Assembly: GCA_946403625.1 (NCBI GenBank)
Contig: CAMJAP010000005.1
Location: forward strand, 1-61,833
Direction of reading: 5' to 3'
DNA length: 61,833 nt
From: an uncultured Lachnospiraceae bacterium
GTDB lineage: Bacteria > Bacillota > Clostridia > Lachnospirales > Lachnospiraceae
A program made the translations under genes and the position numbers. The notes beneath the pieces were generated by a model, which saw only the letters and a list, made by a program, of their open reading frames with translations, searched no databases and was not told where the DNA came from. Shown in pieces: positions 32,483 through 40,517 of this stretch (the first letter of the stretch is position 1; the number at the start of each line of letters is the position of its first letter).

Positions 32483-35042
32483 TGTCCTCGCCTCCTTTCC
32501 CGGTATCTGCTGCCGCATCGCCGCCGGATCCTCCCGACATCTCCAGAGCCAGTGCCGGATCGAAACTGCTCTCGTCCGCTTCCTCCAGGCTGCCCATTCG
32601 CACGATCGCCGCCACATCACCGCGGACAAAGGCGTGCATCTCGCCGACCACCAGACCGTTGACCTGCCCACGGACATAACCGTCCACGCGCAGCACTCCG
32701 GTACCGCGATCCAGCTTGATCGGAACGGATACCTTGAAACTGGTCTTGTCGATGATCGTGGCTCCGATGATCAGGATCTGCGGCAAAACAAACATGACCA
32801 GAAAGATGGAGATCAGCGTACCGCGGCACAGGCACTGTCCGATACCGCAGATCGCGCCATCCGAAGAAAGCTGCCCGATGGAAAATCCCGCCAGCACCAT
32901 CATGGAACCGGAGGTAATGATCGTCGGGAATGCAAAGTTCAATGTTTCAATGATCGCCTGCTTTTTGGGCATCTCTTCCTTCAGCTCCATAAAGCGGCTG
33001 GAAATAACGATCGCATAGTCGATATTGGCACCCATCTGGATGGACGACACGATCAGCTGGCTCATAAAGAAGATGTTCACATGCTGCAGGCTGGGGAAGG
33101 CAAAGTTGGTCCAGATCGCACCCTGGATCACGGCGATCAGCAGCACCGGCATGCCGGCCGACATAAAGGTAAACAACAATACCACCAATACCGCCAGGAT
33201 GGAAACCACGGTAACCACCTTGTTATCGGTCTGGAAAGTCTTTTGCAGATCCATCTGGGAAGTGGATTCGCCGACCACCAGCACATCGTCGCCATAATAC
33301 TTTCCGGCGATCGTATGCATCTCCTGCAGGAAAGCAAAGGTTTCTTCTCCGCCTTCCGGCAGTGTCAGATACACCAGCATACGGCTGTAGTTCTCGCCCT
33401 GCAGCTGATCCAGCGCCATCTGCATCTGATCGTGCGCATCCACCAGTTCCTGATACACATCGTCTTCCAGGGTCACATAGCCTTCTTCTACTTCATCGTA
33501 CAAAAACATAATGATGTCGATGAGCGGGATCGAATAGGAGGAAAGCCCGTTCACCAGCTTTGCGTAATTCTCATCGTCCACGGCATAGGCCATATACAAA
33601 AGCTGTGCCATTTCATAGTCCACATCCATCAGTTCCGCAAACTCTCTGGCTGTGATCTTGTCCGTCAGCATATAGCCGTCCATGGCTTCGGTATTGGCCA
33701 GGCCCTGGCTGTGATCCACTTCCTGCCGGCGGTCCAGCTCGGTCAGCATCTTCTTTTCCTTCTCATAATCTCCACCCGGTACGATCAGCGCCACCAGATT
33801 GGAGTCACCGAAACTCTCCGAGATCCGCTCCTCCGCGATCTGCTGGTCATTTTGTACCGGCGTAGTCAGTTCGGAATAGCCGTACACATACGGACACTGG
33901 TTGGAAAAGTGGATGGCGATCACAACCACAACAACGAACACGATCGGAATGATGTGTCTGGTCGCGTAGTCGATCTTTCCGACAAAATCGATCTTCGGAA
34001 TGAAGCTGCGGTGCTTTGTCTTGTCCATCAGTTTACCGAAGAGCATGATCAGTCCCGGCATAAACAGGAATACGGACAGGAGGCTGAAGAAGATCGCCTT
34101 GATCAGACAGATGGCCATATCCTTACCGATGCCGTACTGCATAAACATCATGGCCAGCAGACCGCCGACAGTGGTCAGCGAACTGGAGCTGATCTCCGGA
34201 ATGGCCTTGGAAAGCGCCACAATATCTGCCTCACGGATATCCAGCGTCTGATGCTCTTCCTTATAACGGTTACAGAAGATGATGGCATAGTCCACGGACA
34301 GCGCCAGCTGCAATACGATGGTCACGGAATCGGATACAAACGAGATCGTTCCCATCAGGAAATTGGTACCGGATGCCAGGATCGCGCCCAGTCCGAAGGT
34401 CAGGATCAGCACCGGCACCTCCGCCCATGTCTGGGAGGTTAAGAGCAGCACCGTCAATACGATGACGGCCACGATCACGCTGATGACATTCATTTCCGCC
34501 GCCAGCTGCTCGGCCGCCGCATCGCCCATTGAGGTGGAAACGCACAGATCGTAGCCTGCCAGTTTCGTCTTCACATCTTCCAATGCTTCCAATGCTCTGG
34601 GATCCTTCTCCGGATAGGCAAAGATGATATCGTACAGTGCGGAAAAATTGTTGAAATGGGTTGTACTGTTATCAAAACTCACCATATACACATCGTCACG
34701 GTTTTTCAGTTCCGTGGCGATCCGGTTCGCATCGTCATAGGTAATGTTCATCACCATCACTTTGGCACTGCCGTAGGTAATGAACTCATCTTCCATCCGG
34801 TGCAGACCGATGGTAGTCTCCGCCGATTCCGGCAGATATGCCGCCAGTGAGTTTTCCACCGACACCCATTTGGATGCGATCAGGGAAAAGATGGTTGCGA
34901 TCCCCAGCAATAAAAAGAAGAGGTTTCGACGGTCCACGATAAAGGTCGCTACCCTGATCATGAACGGCTGCTTCTCTTCCCCCTTTTCATTGAAGTTTAC
35001 GCCGGTGATATCTTTGTGGTTCGGTTCTGTCTTTGCACTCAT
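32475..35042 (-). CDS. MMPL/RND-family exporter
   Basis: An 855-residue transporter with the two-fold RND layout: one membrane helix, a large outer domain, five helices, repeated. The second-half signature GANIDYAIVISSRFMELKEEM and the first-half SVDYAIIFCNRYKEEH carry the membrane Asp residues of the proton relay. Extracellular loops are Asp/Glu-rich. MMPL proteins export lipids or peptides using the proton gradient. After the last helix there is a short turn-repeat tail (VDGYVRGQVNGLVVGEMHAF) resembling a bactofilin-type beta-helix, then an acidic Gly-rich end. ATG 35042 has GGAAGTG upstream. Coupled to the GLUG surface protein; controlled probably by the adjacent TetR. Confidence 0.9.
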   Translation of the reverse strand: MSAKTEPNHKDITGVNFNEKGEEKQPFMIRVATFIVDRRNLFFLLLGIATIFSLIASKWVSVENSLAAYLPESAETTIGLHRMEDEFITYGSAKVMVMNITYDDANRIATELKNRDDVYMVSFDNSTTHFNNFSALYDIIFAYPEKDPRALEALEDVKTKLAGYDLCVSTSMGDAAAEQLAAEMNVISVIVAVIVLTVLLLTSQTWAEVPVLILTFGLGAILASGTNFLMGTISFVSDSVTIVLQLALSVDYAIIFCNRYKEEHQTLDIREADIVALSKAIPEISSSSLTTVGGLLAMMFMQYGIGKDMAICLIKAIFFSLLSVFLFMPGLIMLFGKLMDKTKHRSFIPKIDFVGKIDYATRHIIPIVFVVVVVIAIHFSNQCPYVYGYSELTTPVQNDQQIAEERISESFGDSNLVALIVPGGDYEKEKKMLTELDRRQEVDHSQGLANTEAMDGYMLTDKITAREFAELMDVDYEMAQLLYMAYAVDDENYAKLVNGLSSYSIPLIDIIMFLYDEVEEGYVTLEDDVYQELVDAHDQMQMALDQLQGENYSRMLVYLTLPEGGEETFAFLQEMHTIAGKYYGDDVLVVGESTSQMDLQKTFQTDNKVVTVVSILAVLVVLLFTFMSAGMPVLLIAVIQGAIWTNFAFPSLQHVNIFFMSQLIVSSIQMGANIDYAIVISSRFMELKEEMPKKQAIIETLNFAFPTIITSGSMMVLAGFSIGQLSSDGAICGIGQCLCRGTLISIFLVMFVLPQILIIGATIIDKTSFKVSVPIKLDRGTGVLRVDGYVRGQVNGLVVGEMHAFVRGDVAAIVRMGSLEEADESSFDPALALEMSGGSGGDAAADTGKGGEDNA

Positions 35043-35109
35043 GTTGTCACTTCCTTGTCTTGTCGTCTTTTCAATATGAATACTGTGCCCTGTTTTTGAA
35101 CAATACCTG

Positions 35110-35700
35110 TTATGTATGATCTAATTTTTTCAAGATATTATCGAAGATCTCGATGCAGATATCCGCCATATAGCTTTCCTCCTCCTGCATCCCGTCACGA
35201 AACCAGGTGATGAGGATCTGGTAAAAAGCCGCTTCTGCTGCCAGCTTAAGATATTTATCCTCCGTATCCTTGGCCGGATATAAGGTCTCTACGATCGATC
35301 TGCCGGAGAAAAGATATTCCTGCTGTATCCCTGCTTTATCTAACAGGGTCAGGACATCTTTGTTTTCCCGCATCAGCCGGAACACATTTTCAAACCAGTT
35401 TCGGGAGTCTTCAAACAGTTCCGGTTTGTCCGTCAGTTCGGAGATCATCTCAATCAGCTTGCCACCCATCTCATGCAGGATGTCTTCTTTATCGGTATAG
35501 TTTCGGTAAAACGCGGTTCGGGAAACCCCGGCCCGTCGCACGATCTCACTGACGGTGATCTTCTCATAAGGCTGCTCCGCCATCAGATGGATCAATGCCA
35601 GCTGCAGGCACTCCCGGGTCAGCTGGTTGGATTCCTTATTGTTCATCCGCAGGATTTCTTTTTTCTGCAATTCCGTTAAGGATTCCTTTTTCTCGCTCAC
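35110..35700 (-). CDS. TetR/AcrR family regulator
   Basis: A 196-residue repressor. The N-terminal helix-turn-helix reads LIHLMAEQPYEKITVSEIVRRAGVSRTAFYRNY, about residues 35-70, and the C-terminal two-thirds is helical ligand-binding. GTG 35700 is chosen because GGGAGG lies 8 nt upstream; the GTG at 35709 is too close to that SD. It lies directly upstream of mmpL, so it is likely autoregulated and controls the MMPL-GLUG operon, and possibly the divergent membrane gene at 35861, through the half-sites in between. Confidence 0.9.
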   Translation of the reverse strand: MSEKKESLTELQKKEILRMNNKESNQLTRECLQLALIHLMAEQPYEKITVSEIVRRAGVSRTAFYRNYTDKEDILHEMGGKLIEMISELTDKPELFEDSRNWFENVFRLMRENKDVLTLLDKAGIQQEYLFSGRSIVETLYPAKDTEDKYLKLAAEAAFYQILITWFRDGMQEEESYMADICIEIFDNILKKLDHT

Positions 35701-35789
35701 AAACTTCACCTCCCTGTTGCAAAAAAGCCGATTCTGTTACATCTTTTCAATTTTGCCGATCTTGTCCACTCCGAGACCGTCCATATTGA

Positions 35790-35831
35790 TTGACACTTGT
35801 CTATGTGTTACACTTGTAAACACAGAACAAG
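35790..35831. promoter_or_regulatory. Divergent control region with repeated ACTTGT half-sites
   Basis: TTGACA (35790-35795) is a -35 for the plus-strand gene. ACTTGT occurs at 35795-35800 and 35812-35817, and its inverse ACAAGT at 35826-35831; the second and third form an inverted pair 8 nt apart. The palindrome GTGTTACAC (35805-35813) lies between them. This clustering fits an operator of the adjacent TetR protein. Confidence 0.55.
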
Positions 35832-35860
35832 TATATCACCGGAAAGGAGGTATTGCAAGT

Positions 35861-36463
35861 ATGAAATACGGAATCTTTGAACTGATGCTCGCCGCAGTGG
35901 TGATCTCCTTCGTCGGATTTGCGATCGAAAATACCTGGCTCCTCCTGACGAAAGGTTACATGGACAACCGTAATATGACGCTCCCCTTTCTTTTGGGATA
36001 CGGCGTCCTCATGGTCGATTTTTATCTGATGTTCGGAACGCCTTCGGATGTACATGTTCCTATTGTGAGCGACCGGTTTACGGACAGCGAGATCTACTTT
36101 ATACTGGCCTTTTTCACCGTCAGTATCGGAGAGATCCTGCTCGGTACCGCCACGGAAAAGGCCACCGGCGTCATCTATTGGAATTACAGCTGGATCCCGC
36201 TGCATCTGACCAAATACACCTCCGTGCCTACCAGCCTCGGCTTTGCGTACATCATTGAAAATTTCATGGGCTACTGTTTTCCGGCGATCATGGGCGTGAT
36301 CACCCAACTGCCGGTCGAGATCATCCCCCCCGCTGCAATTATCCTGTTTACCGCACTCTCCGTCGACACCGCGCACGGCTTTTGGAAGATGTACTCCGAT
36401 CACAGTCTGTATTGTCTGTGGAAAATAGAACGCCCGAAACTGGATCTGCGGGCGTTAATCTGA
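35861..36463 (+). CDS. Putative ABC-transporter type IV-like membrane protein (DUF1113)
   Basis: A 200-residue integral membrane protein with about five helices (MLAAVVISFVGFAIENTWLL; LLGYGVLMVDFYLMFG; IYFILAFFTVSIGEILLG; a C-terminal pair). The phrase VIYWNYSWIPLHLTKYTSVP is the conserved YW.YS..PL.L core of the PF06541 'putative ABC-transporter type IV' family, whose function is not known. ATG 35861 has a strong AAAGGAGG. Divergent from tetR, so it may share regulation with the exporter. No ATPase partner is nearby. Confidence 0.7.
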   Translation: MKYGIFELMLAAVVISFVGFAIENTWLLLTKGYMDNRNMTLPFLLGYGVLMVDFYLMFGTPSDVHVPIVSDRFTDSEIYFILAFFTVSIGEILLGTATEKATGVIYWNYSWIPLHLTKYTSVPTSLGFAYIIENFMGYCFPAIMGVITQLPVEIIPPAAIILFTALSVDTAHGFWKMYSDHSLYCLWKIERPKLDLRALI

Positions 36464-36601
36464 ACGGGCTATCTGCAGCGAAAGCGTTGACATGCGATAA
36501 ACCGTGCTTTAGCATGAGTACCGAGGCAGATCAGCTGTTTGCCGGGTTTAAAGAAACGATCTAACCCCTGAATGTATTAAGACTCAGCAAAACCAAGTTG
36601 A

Positions 36602-36637
36602 AATAAGCATCCCATGGCGGTGGGATGCTTATTTTGT
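36602..36637. terminator. Strong hairpin between convergent membrane-protein genes
   Basis: AATAAGCATCCCA (36602-36614) pairs with TGGGATGCTTATT (36621-36633) in a perfect 13-bp stem, loop of six, followed on the plus strand by TTGTATT. It stops 35861-36463 transcripts and probably also the minus-strand operon ending at 36640. The 138 nt before it hold a short open frame with no SD that I do not call. Confidence 0.85.
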
Positions 36638-36639
36638 AT

Positions 36640-37299
36640 TCAGGTATCACTTTGTATTTTTTTAATCTTTAAATTTACCAATCTTGCGTAATACAGATAT
36701 GCCCGGTCAAAGATCACCCAGAAGATGTCTGCCACCGCCAGCAGTATCAGTAGTTTCACCACATCCGGCAGATCGTGAAGGAATCCCAGAAACTTTGCCG
36801 GTGCGTCAAATACATAGGTGATGCAGCTCAGCGGATCCGGCCCAAACAGGCCGCCGTTGTCATCCAGGCCGGTCAGCAGTTGAAAGAAAAGGATCGCCAG
36901 GATTCCGCCCACAAAGGCCAGCGCATGCCAGACCGCTGCCTTGACCGACCATTCCTTTGCCGCCGGTATGGGTGTACCCTTTGTTCTTTGCTTGCAGATC
37001 GTTTCAAAGACCAGCACATAGACCGATAGCAGCAGATAAATAAAGACATAGGTTTTCTTCGGGAGCAATAAAAAAGACAGGATCGCCGTTGCCGTCATCC
37101 CCGCCGCCGCATGCGGTACGGTCGTCAGGTAACACAGCGTTCCCGTCAGATAGGCTGCCAGAGCCAGTAAAAAGATCGTATTCCACTGTAAAAGTACGGT
37201 CAGATAGAGCAGAACGATCGTCAGAGCCGTAACCATGCCTGCAACAGCAATATTCCTTACATTCCTTCCCGGGTCGTTATGCTTTTTTGCCTCTGACAA
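36640..37299 (-). CDS. Unknown polytopic membrane protein
   Basis: A 219-residue protein with five or six membrane helices, e.g. NIAVAGMVTALTIVLLYL, TIFLLALAAYLTGTLCYL, TYVFIYLLLSVYVLVFE and VVKLLILLAVADIFWVIF. N-terminal tail is basic and hydrophilic, the end is also basic (LKIKKIQSD). I do not recognise the family. Start is TTG 37299 with AGGAAA upstream. It is the last gene of a SulP-DUF5685-J-domain-membrane protein run with gaps under 40 nt, so it probably works with the J-domain protein. Confidence 0.7.
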   Translation of the reverse strand: MSEAKKHNDPGRNVRNIAVAGMVTALTIVLLYLTVLLQWNTIFLLALAAYLTGTLCYLTTVPHAAAGMTATAILSFLLLPKKTYVFIYLLLSVYVLVFETICKQRTKGTPIPAAKEWSVKAAVWHALAFVGGILAILFFQLLTGLDDNGGLFGPDPLSCITYVFDAPAKFLGFLHDLPDVVKLLILLAVADIFWVIFDRAYLYYARLVNLKIKKIQSDT

Positions 37300-37338
37300 A
37301 TCCGTTTCCTCTACATTCCGTTTTTCTTAAAATCCGTT

Positions 37339-37848
37339 TTATAAACATCCGCAGATATCGCCGCCCATGCATTCGCACAGCGTGTCTGCGCACCACAGGT
37401 CACAGCATAGATTGCCGGTACCGCAGCCGTCGCCGCCGTTATATCGCGCCGGACGCCCGTAATAGTTACCGTAGTTCTGATAATTCTGCTGGTAGGGCTG
37501 CTGGTTCTGATTTCCGTAGGGATTACCGCCGTATCCGCCCTGTCCGCCTTGTCCGTACGGATTGCCGTTGTAGCTGCCCTGATTGGGATTATTGTACGAA
37601 CCGTTTCGCTGCCCTCTGGCACCGCCGGTATAATCGCCCAAAGATCTGCGTTCCATGATCTCGTTGTAGGCGCCCTGCACGTCCGTAAACTTCTCATTCG
37701 CCAGTTCCACCAGTGTCTGATCCGCACCGACATAATTGTCCGGGTGATACTTACGGATCAGCTCCCGGTATCTCGATTTGATCTCGTCGTCACTGGCGGT
37801 CGGAGCCAGTCCCAAAGTTTCGTATGGATCTTTATTATACATACTCAT
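37339..37848 (-). CDS. J-domain protein with Cys-rich tail
   Basis: A 169-residue protein. The N-terminal J domain includes DPYETLGLAPTASDDEIKSRYREL and the HPD triad at 35-37, so it should stimulate a DnaK-type ATPase. There is no zinc-finger or client domain of DnaJ. Instead come a Gly/Asn/Gln/Tyr-rich low-complexity middle (YGNQNQQPYQQNYQNYGNYY) and a C-terminal cluster of eight cysteines within 30 residues (GNLCCDLWCADTLCECMGG). The cluster may bind metal. ATG 37848 with AAGGA upstream. It is adjacent to the DUF5685 gene, itself Cys-bearing; the two probably act together. Confidence 0.85.
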   Translation of the reverse strand: MSMYNKDPYETLGLAPTASDDEIKSRYRELIRKYHPDNYVGADQTLVELANEKFTDVQGAYNEIMERRSLGDYTGGARGQRNGSYNNPNQGSYNGNPYGQGGQGGYGGNPYGNQNQQPYQQNYQNYGNYYGRPARYNGGDGCGTGNLCCDLWCADTLCECMGGDICGCL

Positions 37849-37884
37849 TCCGTCCTTATATCTTCGCTGTCTTTTCGGCAGTCT

Positions 37885-38733
37885 CTATACCTGCTCTTTC
37901 TTACACTCTGCCTGCTTTTTGTCAAACTTGTTCCAGATCCCCGCATATAAGATGTTCCGCAGGATATCCCGGTACTGCAGACAGGGCAGCATTTCAAAGT
38001 ACGCCGCTGCCTTTGCCGCACTGTCGTACAGCAGGCTCTCGACTTTTTTATCATCGTACAAATCATGATTATACAATGATTTCAAAGGATTGTAACGCTT
38101 TTTTTCGATATCCTCCGCCAGATCGTCCCAGGCATCCATCAGATAAATATAGCGTCCCAGATGAAATGCCAGTCCCTTCAGCGCATGCAGCATCGGATCT
38201 TTCTCATCATAGGCAAACAAAGCAGCCATCAGTCGGCCGAAGGAATCGCAGGCCGCATTCAGATCTTCTTCCGATCCGTTGTCCCGCAGCTCGATCGCTC
38301 GCAACGTCTTTAACGAGTGCACGATCCGTTTGCACTGCAGCGGATAGCGGTCTTTGATCTTTGCATACGCACTGCGGTATAAAGCGATCCCGCCGTTTGC
38401 CCGTATGCTGTTCTCGTCCTGCTTGTCATCCACAAAATGAAAGTAGGTCAGCAGCACATTCATATCCGCACCGTAGGCGGTCAGATCCGTTGTGCGTTCC
38501 GTATGCGCTTTGGCCGGATGCACGATGCAGCGCCGCTTCTCCGTCGTTACTTCCGATTCATAATAAGAAGAGAGCAGCATCACCAGAAAAGTCATATCAT
38601 AGGTCAGTGTGACCTGTCCGCGGATGCCGAAACGCTCATATAAAATATGACACAGACCACAGTAGAAACTGTGATATGTGTCATAATCTTTGATCTTCAG
38701 CTCCGGTTTTCGTATCTGTACATAACCGAACAA
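37885..38733 (-). CDS. DUF5685 family protein
   Basis: A 282-residue, mostly helical cytoplasmic protein matching DUF5685: it begins MFGYVQIRKPELKIKDYDTY, has FYCGLCHILYERFG with two cysteines (about 24-27) and RRCIVHP, and carries YLMDAWDDLAEDIEKKRYNPL late in the chain. The Asp-rich helix resembles, but does not prove, an isoprenoid-synthase-like fold. Function unknown. Start is TTG 38733; its SD GAGGAA is made of the last sulP codons, so it is coupled to sulP translation. Neighbour of the J-domain gene. Confidence 0.8.
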   Translation of the reverse strand: MFGYVQIRKPELKIKDYDTYHSFYCGLCHILYERFGIRGQVTLTYDMTFLVMLLSSYYESEVTTEKRRCIVHPAKAHTERTTDLTAYGADMNVLLTYFHFVDDKQDENSIRANGGIALYRSAYAKIKDRYPLQCKRIVHSLKTLRAIELRDNGSEEDLNAACDSFGRLMAALFAYDEKDPMLHALKGLAFHLGRYIYLMDAWDDLAEDIEKKRYNPLKSLYNHDLYDDKKVESLLYDSAAKAAAYFEMLPCLQYRDILRNILYAGIWNKFDKKQAECKKEQV

Positions 38734-38737
38734 ATTT

Positions 38738-40405
38738 TTATTCCTCGCTTGTCTTGCGCTCCGCTACCTTTCCGGCCCAGGCGATCGCGTCATCGATGTG
38801 CGGACGGAAATGTTCCTTACCGACCTTTTCGATAAAGCCGTCCTTTTCCATCGTACGCATCGGCTGCTCGTTTACGTGAGAGAAGATCAGCTCGATGCCC
38901 TGTTCCTTGCACTTGTCGTGGAACTGGTTCAGGGAATGCATCGCGGTCGCATCCAATGCCGGCACACCACGCATACGCAGGATGATCGCCTTGGTGGTCT
39001 CCTTGTAACTGATGGCTGCGATACGGTCCGCATCGCCAAAGAACATCGGTCCGGAGATCTCGTATACACGCACATTTGCCGGGATCGGCTTCAGTGTGGT
39101 TCCGTCCGGGTCATCTTCCATATCGTAACGCTTCCAGCCGGTGATCTGGCTTTCTTCGCTCATACGCTTCATAAAGAGCAGTACCGCCATCAGCATACCG
39201 ATCTCGATCGCGATAACCAGGTCGAAGACTACGGTCAGAGCAAATGTCACTACCAGTACTATAATATCACTTTTCGGTGCTGTTTTGCAAAGGTGTACAA
39301 AAGTACGCCACTGGCACATATTGTATGCAACCATAAAGAGGATTGCTGCGATGGTCGGCATCGGGATCAGTGCTGCATACGGCATCAATACCACCAGCAC
39401 CAGGATCAGTACCAGCGCGTGTACGATACCGGCGATCGGAGTACGACCACCATTCTTGATATTTGCCGCAGTACGTGCGATCGCACCGGTTGCCGGGATA
39501 CCGCCAAACAGAGCGGATCCGATATTACCGCAGCCCTGTGCGATCAGCTCCATATTGGAACGGTGATGGGAGTTGATCATACTGTCTGCTACCACACAGG
39601 AGAGCAGGGATTCGATTGCTGCCAGGATGGCGATGGTAAAACCGTCCGAGAATACTTCCCGGATCGCCTCAAACGAGAATACCGGCATATGGAAAGTCGG
39701 CAGGCCACTGTGGATCGTATAGAGGTCACCGATCGTATTCACCGGCAGGTCCAAAAACTTCACCATCAGGATACCGACGATCACGGCGATCAGGGATCCG
39801 GGGATCTTTTCGCTGATCTTCGGCCATACGATCAGGATCGCCAGACAAATCACACCTACCAGCAATGCATACCAGTTTACCGTGCCGATATTGAATACGA
39901 TCGCTTTCACTTTTTCGATAGTCTCGATCGTCTTTGTGCCCTGCGGATAAGTCAGTCCCAGGAAATCCTTAATCTGCCCGATCAGGATCGTTACTGCGAT
40001 ACCGGAAGTAAAACCGGTTGTTATGGTATAAGGAATGAATCGGATCAAACCGCCCAGTCGGCACACACCCATCAGAATGAGCAATACACCGGCTACGATG
40101 GTCGCCAGCATCAGACCTTCCATTCCGTTCTTTGCCACGATACCGGCTACGATCGTTGCAAATGCTGCCGTCGGTCCGGCGATCTGTACACGGCTGCCGC
40201 CGAGGAACGAAATGATAAATCCGGCTACGATCGCGGTATAGATACCTTCTTCCGGTCCCACACCGCTGGCCAGTGCCAGTGCGATGGAAAGCGGCAGCGC
40301 AATGATCGCCACGATCAGACCGCTGATCAGATCCGTTACAAACTGCTTGCCGTTGTAACTCTTCATAGTACTAAAGAGCATCGGTTTTAATTTGTCCTTG
40401 TGCAT
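38738..40405 (-). CDS. SulP-family anion transporter with STAS domain
   Basis: A 555-residue SLC26/SulP transporter for sulfate, bicarbonate or dicarboxylates. The membrane part shows DLISGLIVAIIALPLSIALALASGVGPEEG, GSRVQIAGPTAAFATIVAGI and TTGFTSGIAVTILIGQIKDF. A C-terminal STAS domain starts near 430 (ISGPMFFGDADRIAAIS; GVPALDATAMHSLNQ). ATG 40405 is chosen for GGGAGG just upstream; a longer frame to 40459 has no SD. First gene of a four-gene run with DUF5685, the J-domain gene and a membrane protein. Substrate cannot be read from sequence. Confidence 0.93.
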   Translation of the reverse strand: MHKDKLKPMLFSTMKSYNGKQFVTDLISGLIVAIIALPLSIALALASGVGPEEGIYTAIVAGFIISFLGGSRVQIAGPTAAFATIVAGIVAKNGMEGLMLATIVAGVLLILMGVCRLGGLIRFIPYTITTGFTSGIAVTILIGQIKDFLGLTYPQGTKTIETIEKVKAIVFNIGTVNWYALLVGVICLAILIVWPKISEKIPGSLIAVIVGILMVKFLDLPVNTIGDLYTIHSGLPTFHMPVFSFEAIREVFSDGFTIAILAAIESLLSCVVADSMINSHHRSNMELIAQGCGNIGSALFGGIPATGAIARTAANIKNGGRTPIAGIVHALVLILVLVVLMPYAALIPMPTIAAILFMVAYNMCQWRTFVHLCKTAPKSDIIVLVVTFALTVVFDLVIAIEIGMLMAVLLFMKRMSEESQITGWKRYDMEDDPDGTTLKPIPANVRVYEISGPMFFGDADRIAAISYKETTKAIILRMRGVPALDATAMHSLNQFHDKCKEQGIELIFSHVNEQPMRTMEKDGFIEKVGKEHFRPHIDDAIAWAGKVAERKTSEE

Positions 40406-40459
40406 AATGTCCTCCCTAAAAAACGCAAGTTTTTCGCAAACCGTTCCAAATGGTATCAC

Positions 40460-40486
40460 AAAAGCGGTGGCTAATCAAGCCACCGC
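40460..40486 (-). terminator. Terminator of the GH32-ptsI-DHH operon
   Basis: GCGGTGGCT (40464-40472) pairs with AGCCACCGC (40478-40486), loop of 5, minus-strand tail TTTTGTGA. It separates the DHH gene from sulP. Confidence 0.8.
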
Positions 40487-40517
40487 CCCAAAAATTTTTT
40501 CTTATTATAATGTGTTA

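Noticed and set aside
32634-34442. 602-codon frame opposite mmpL, and similar frames at 38798-40390 and 40998-42896
   Set aside because: Each mirrors a well-supported gene and gives His/Gln/Arg-rich sequence without motifs.
35627-35860. N-terminal extension of the membrane protein at 35861
   Set aside because: It would overlap tetR and its promoter; the strong AAAGGAGG directly precedes ATG 35861.
36464-36601. Short frame ending AGFKETI as a gene remnant
   Set aside because: No SD, and it overlaps the end of the membrane protein gene in another frame; similarity to a known protein could not be established.
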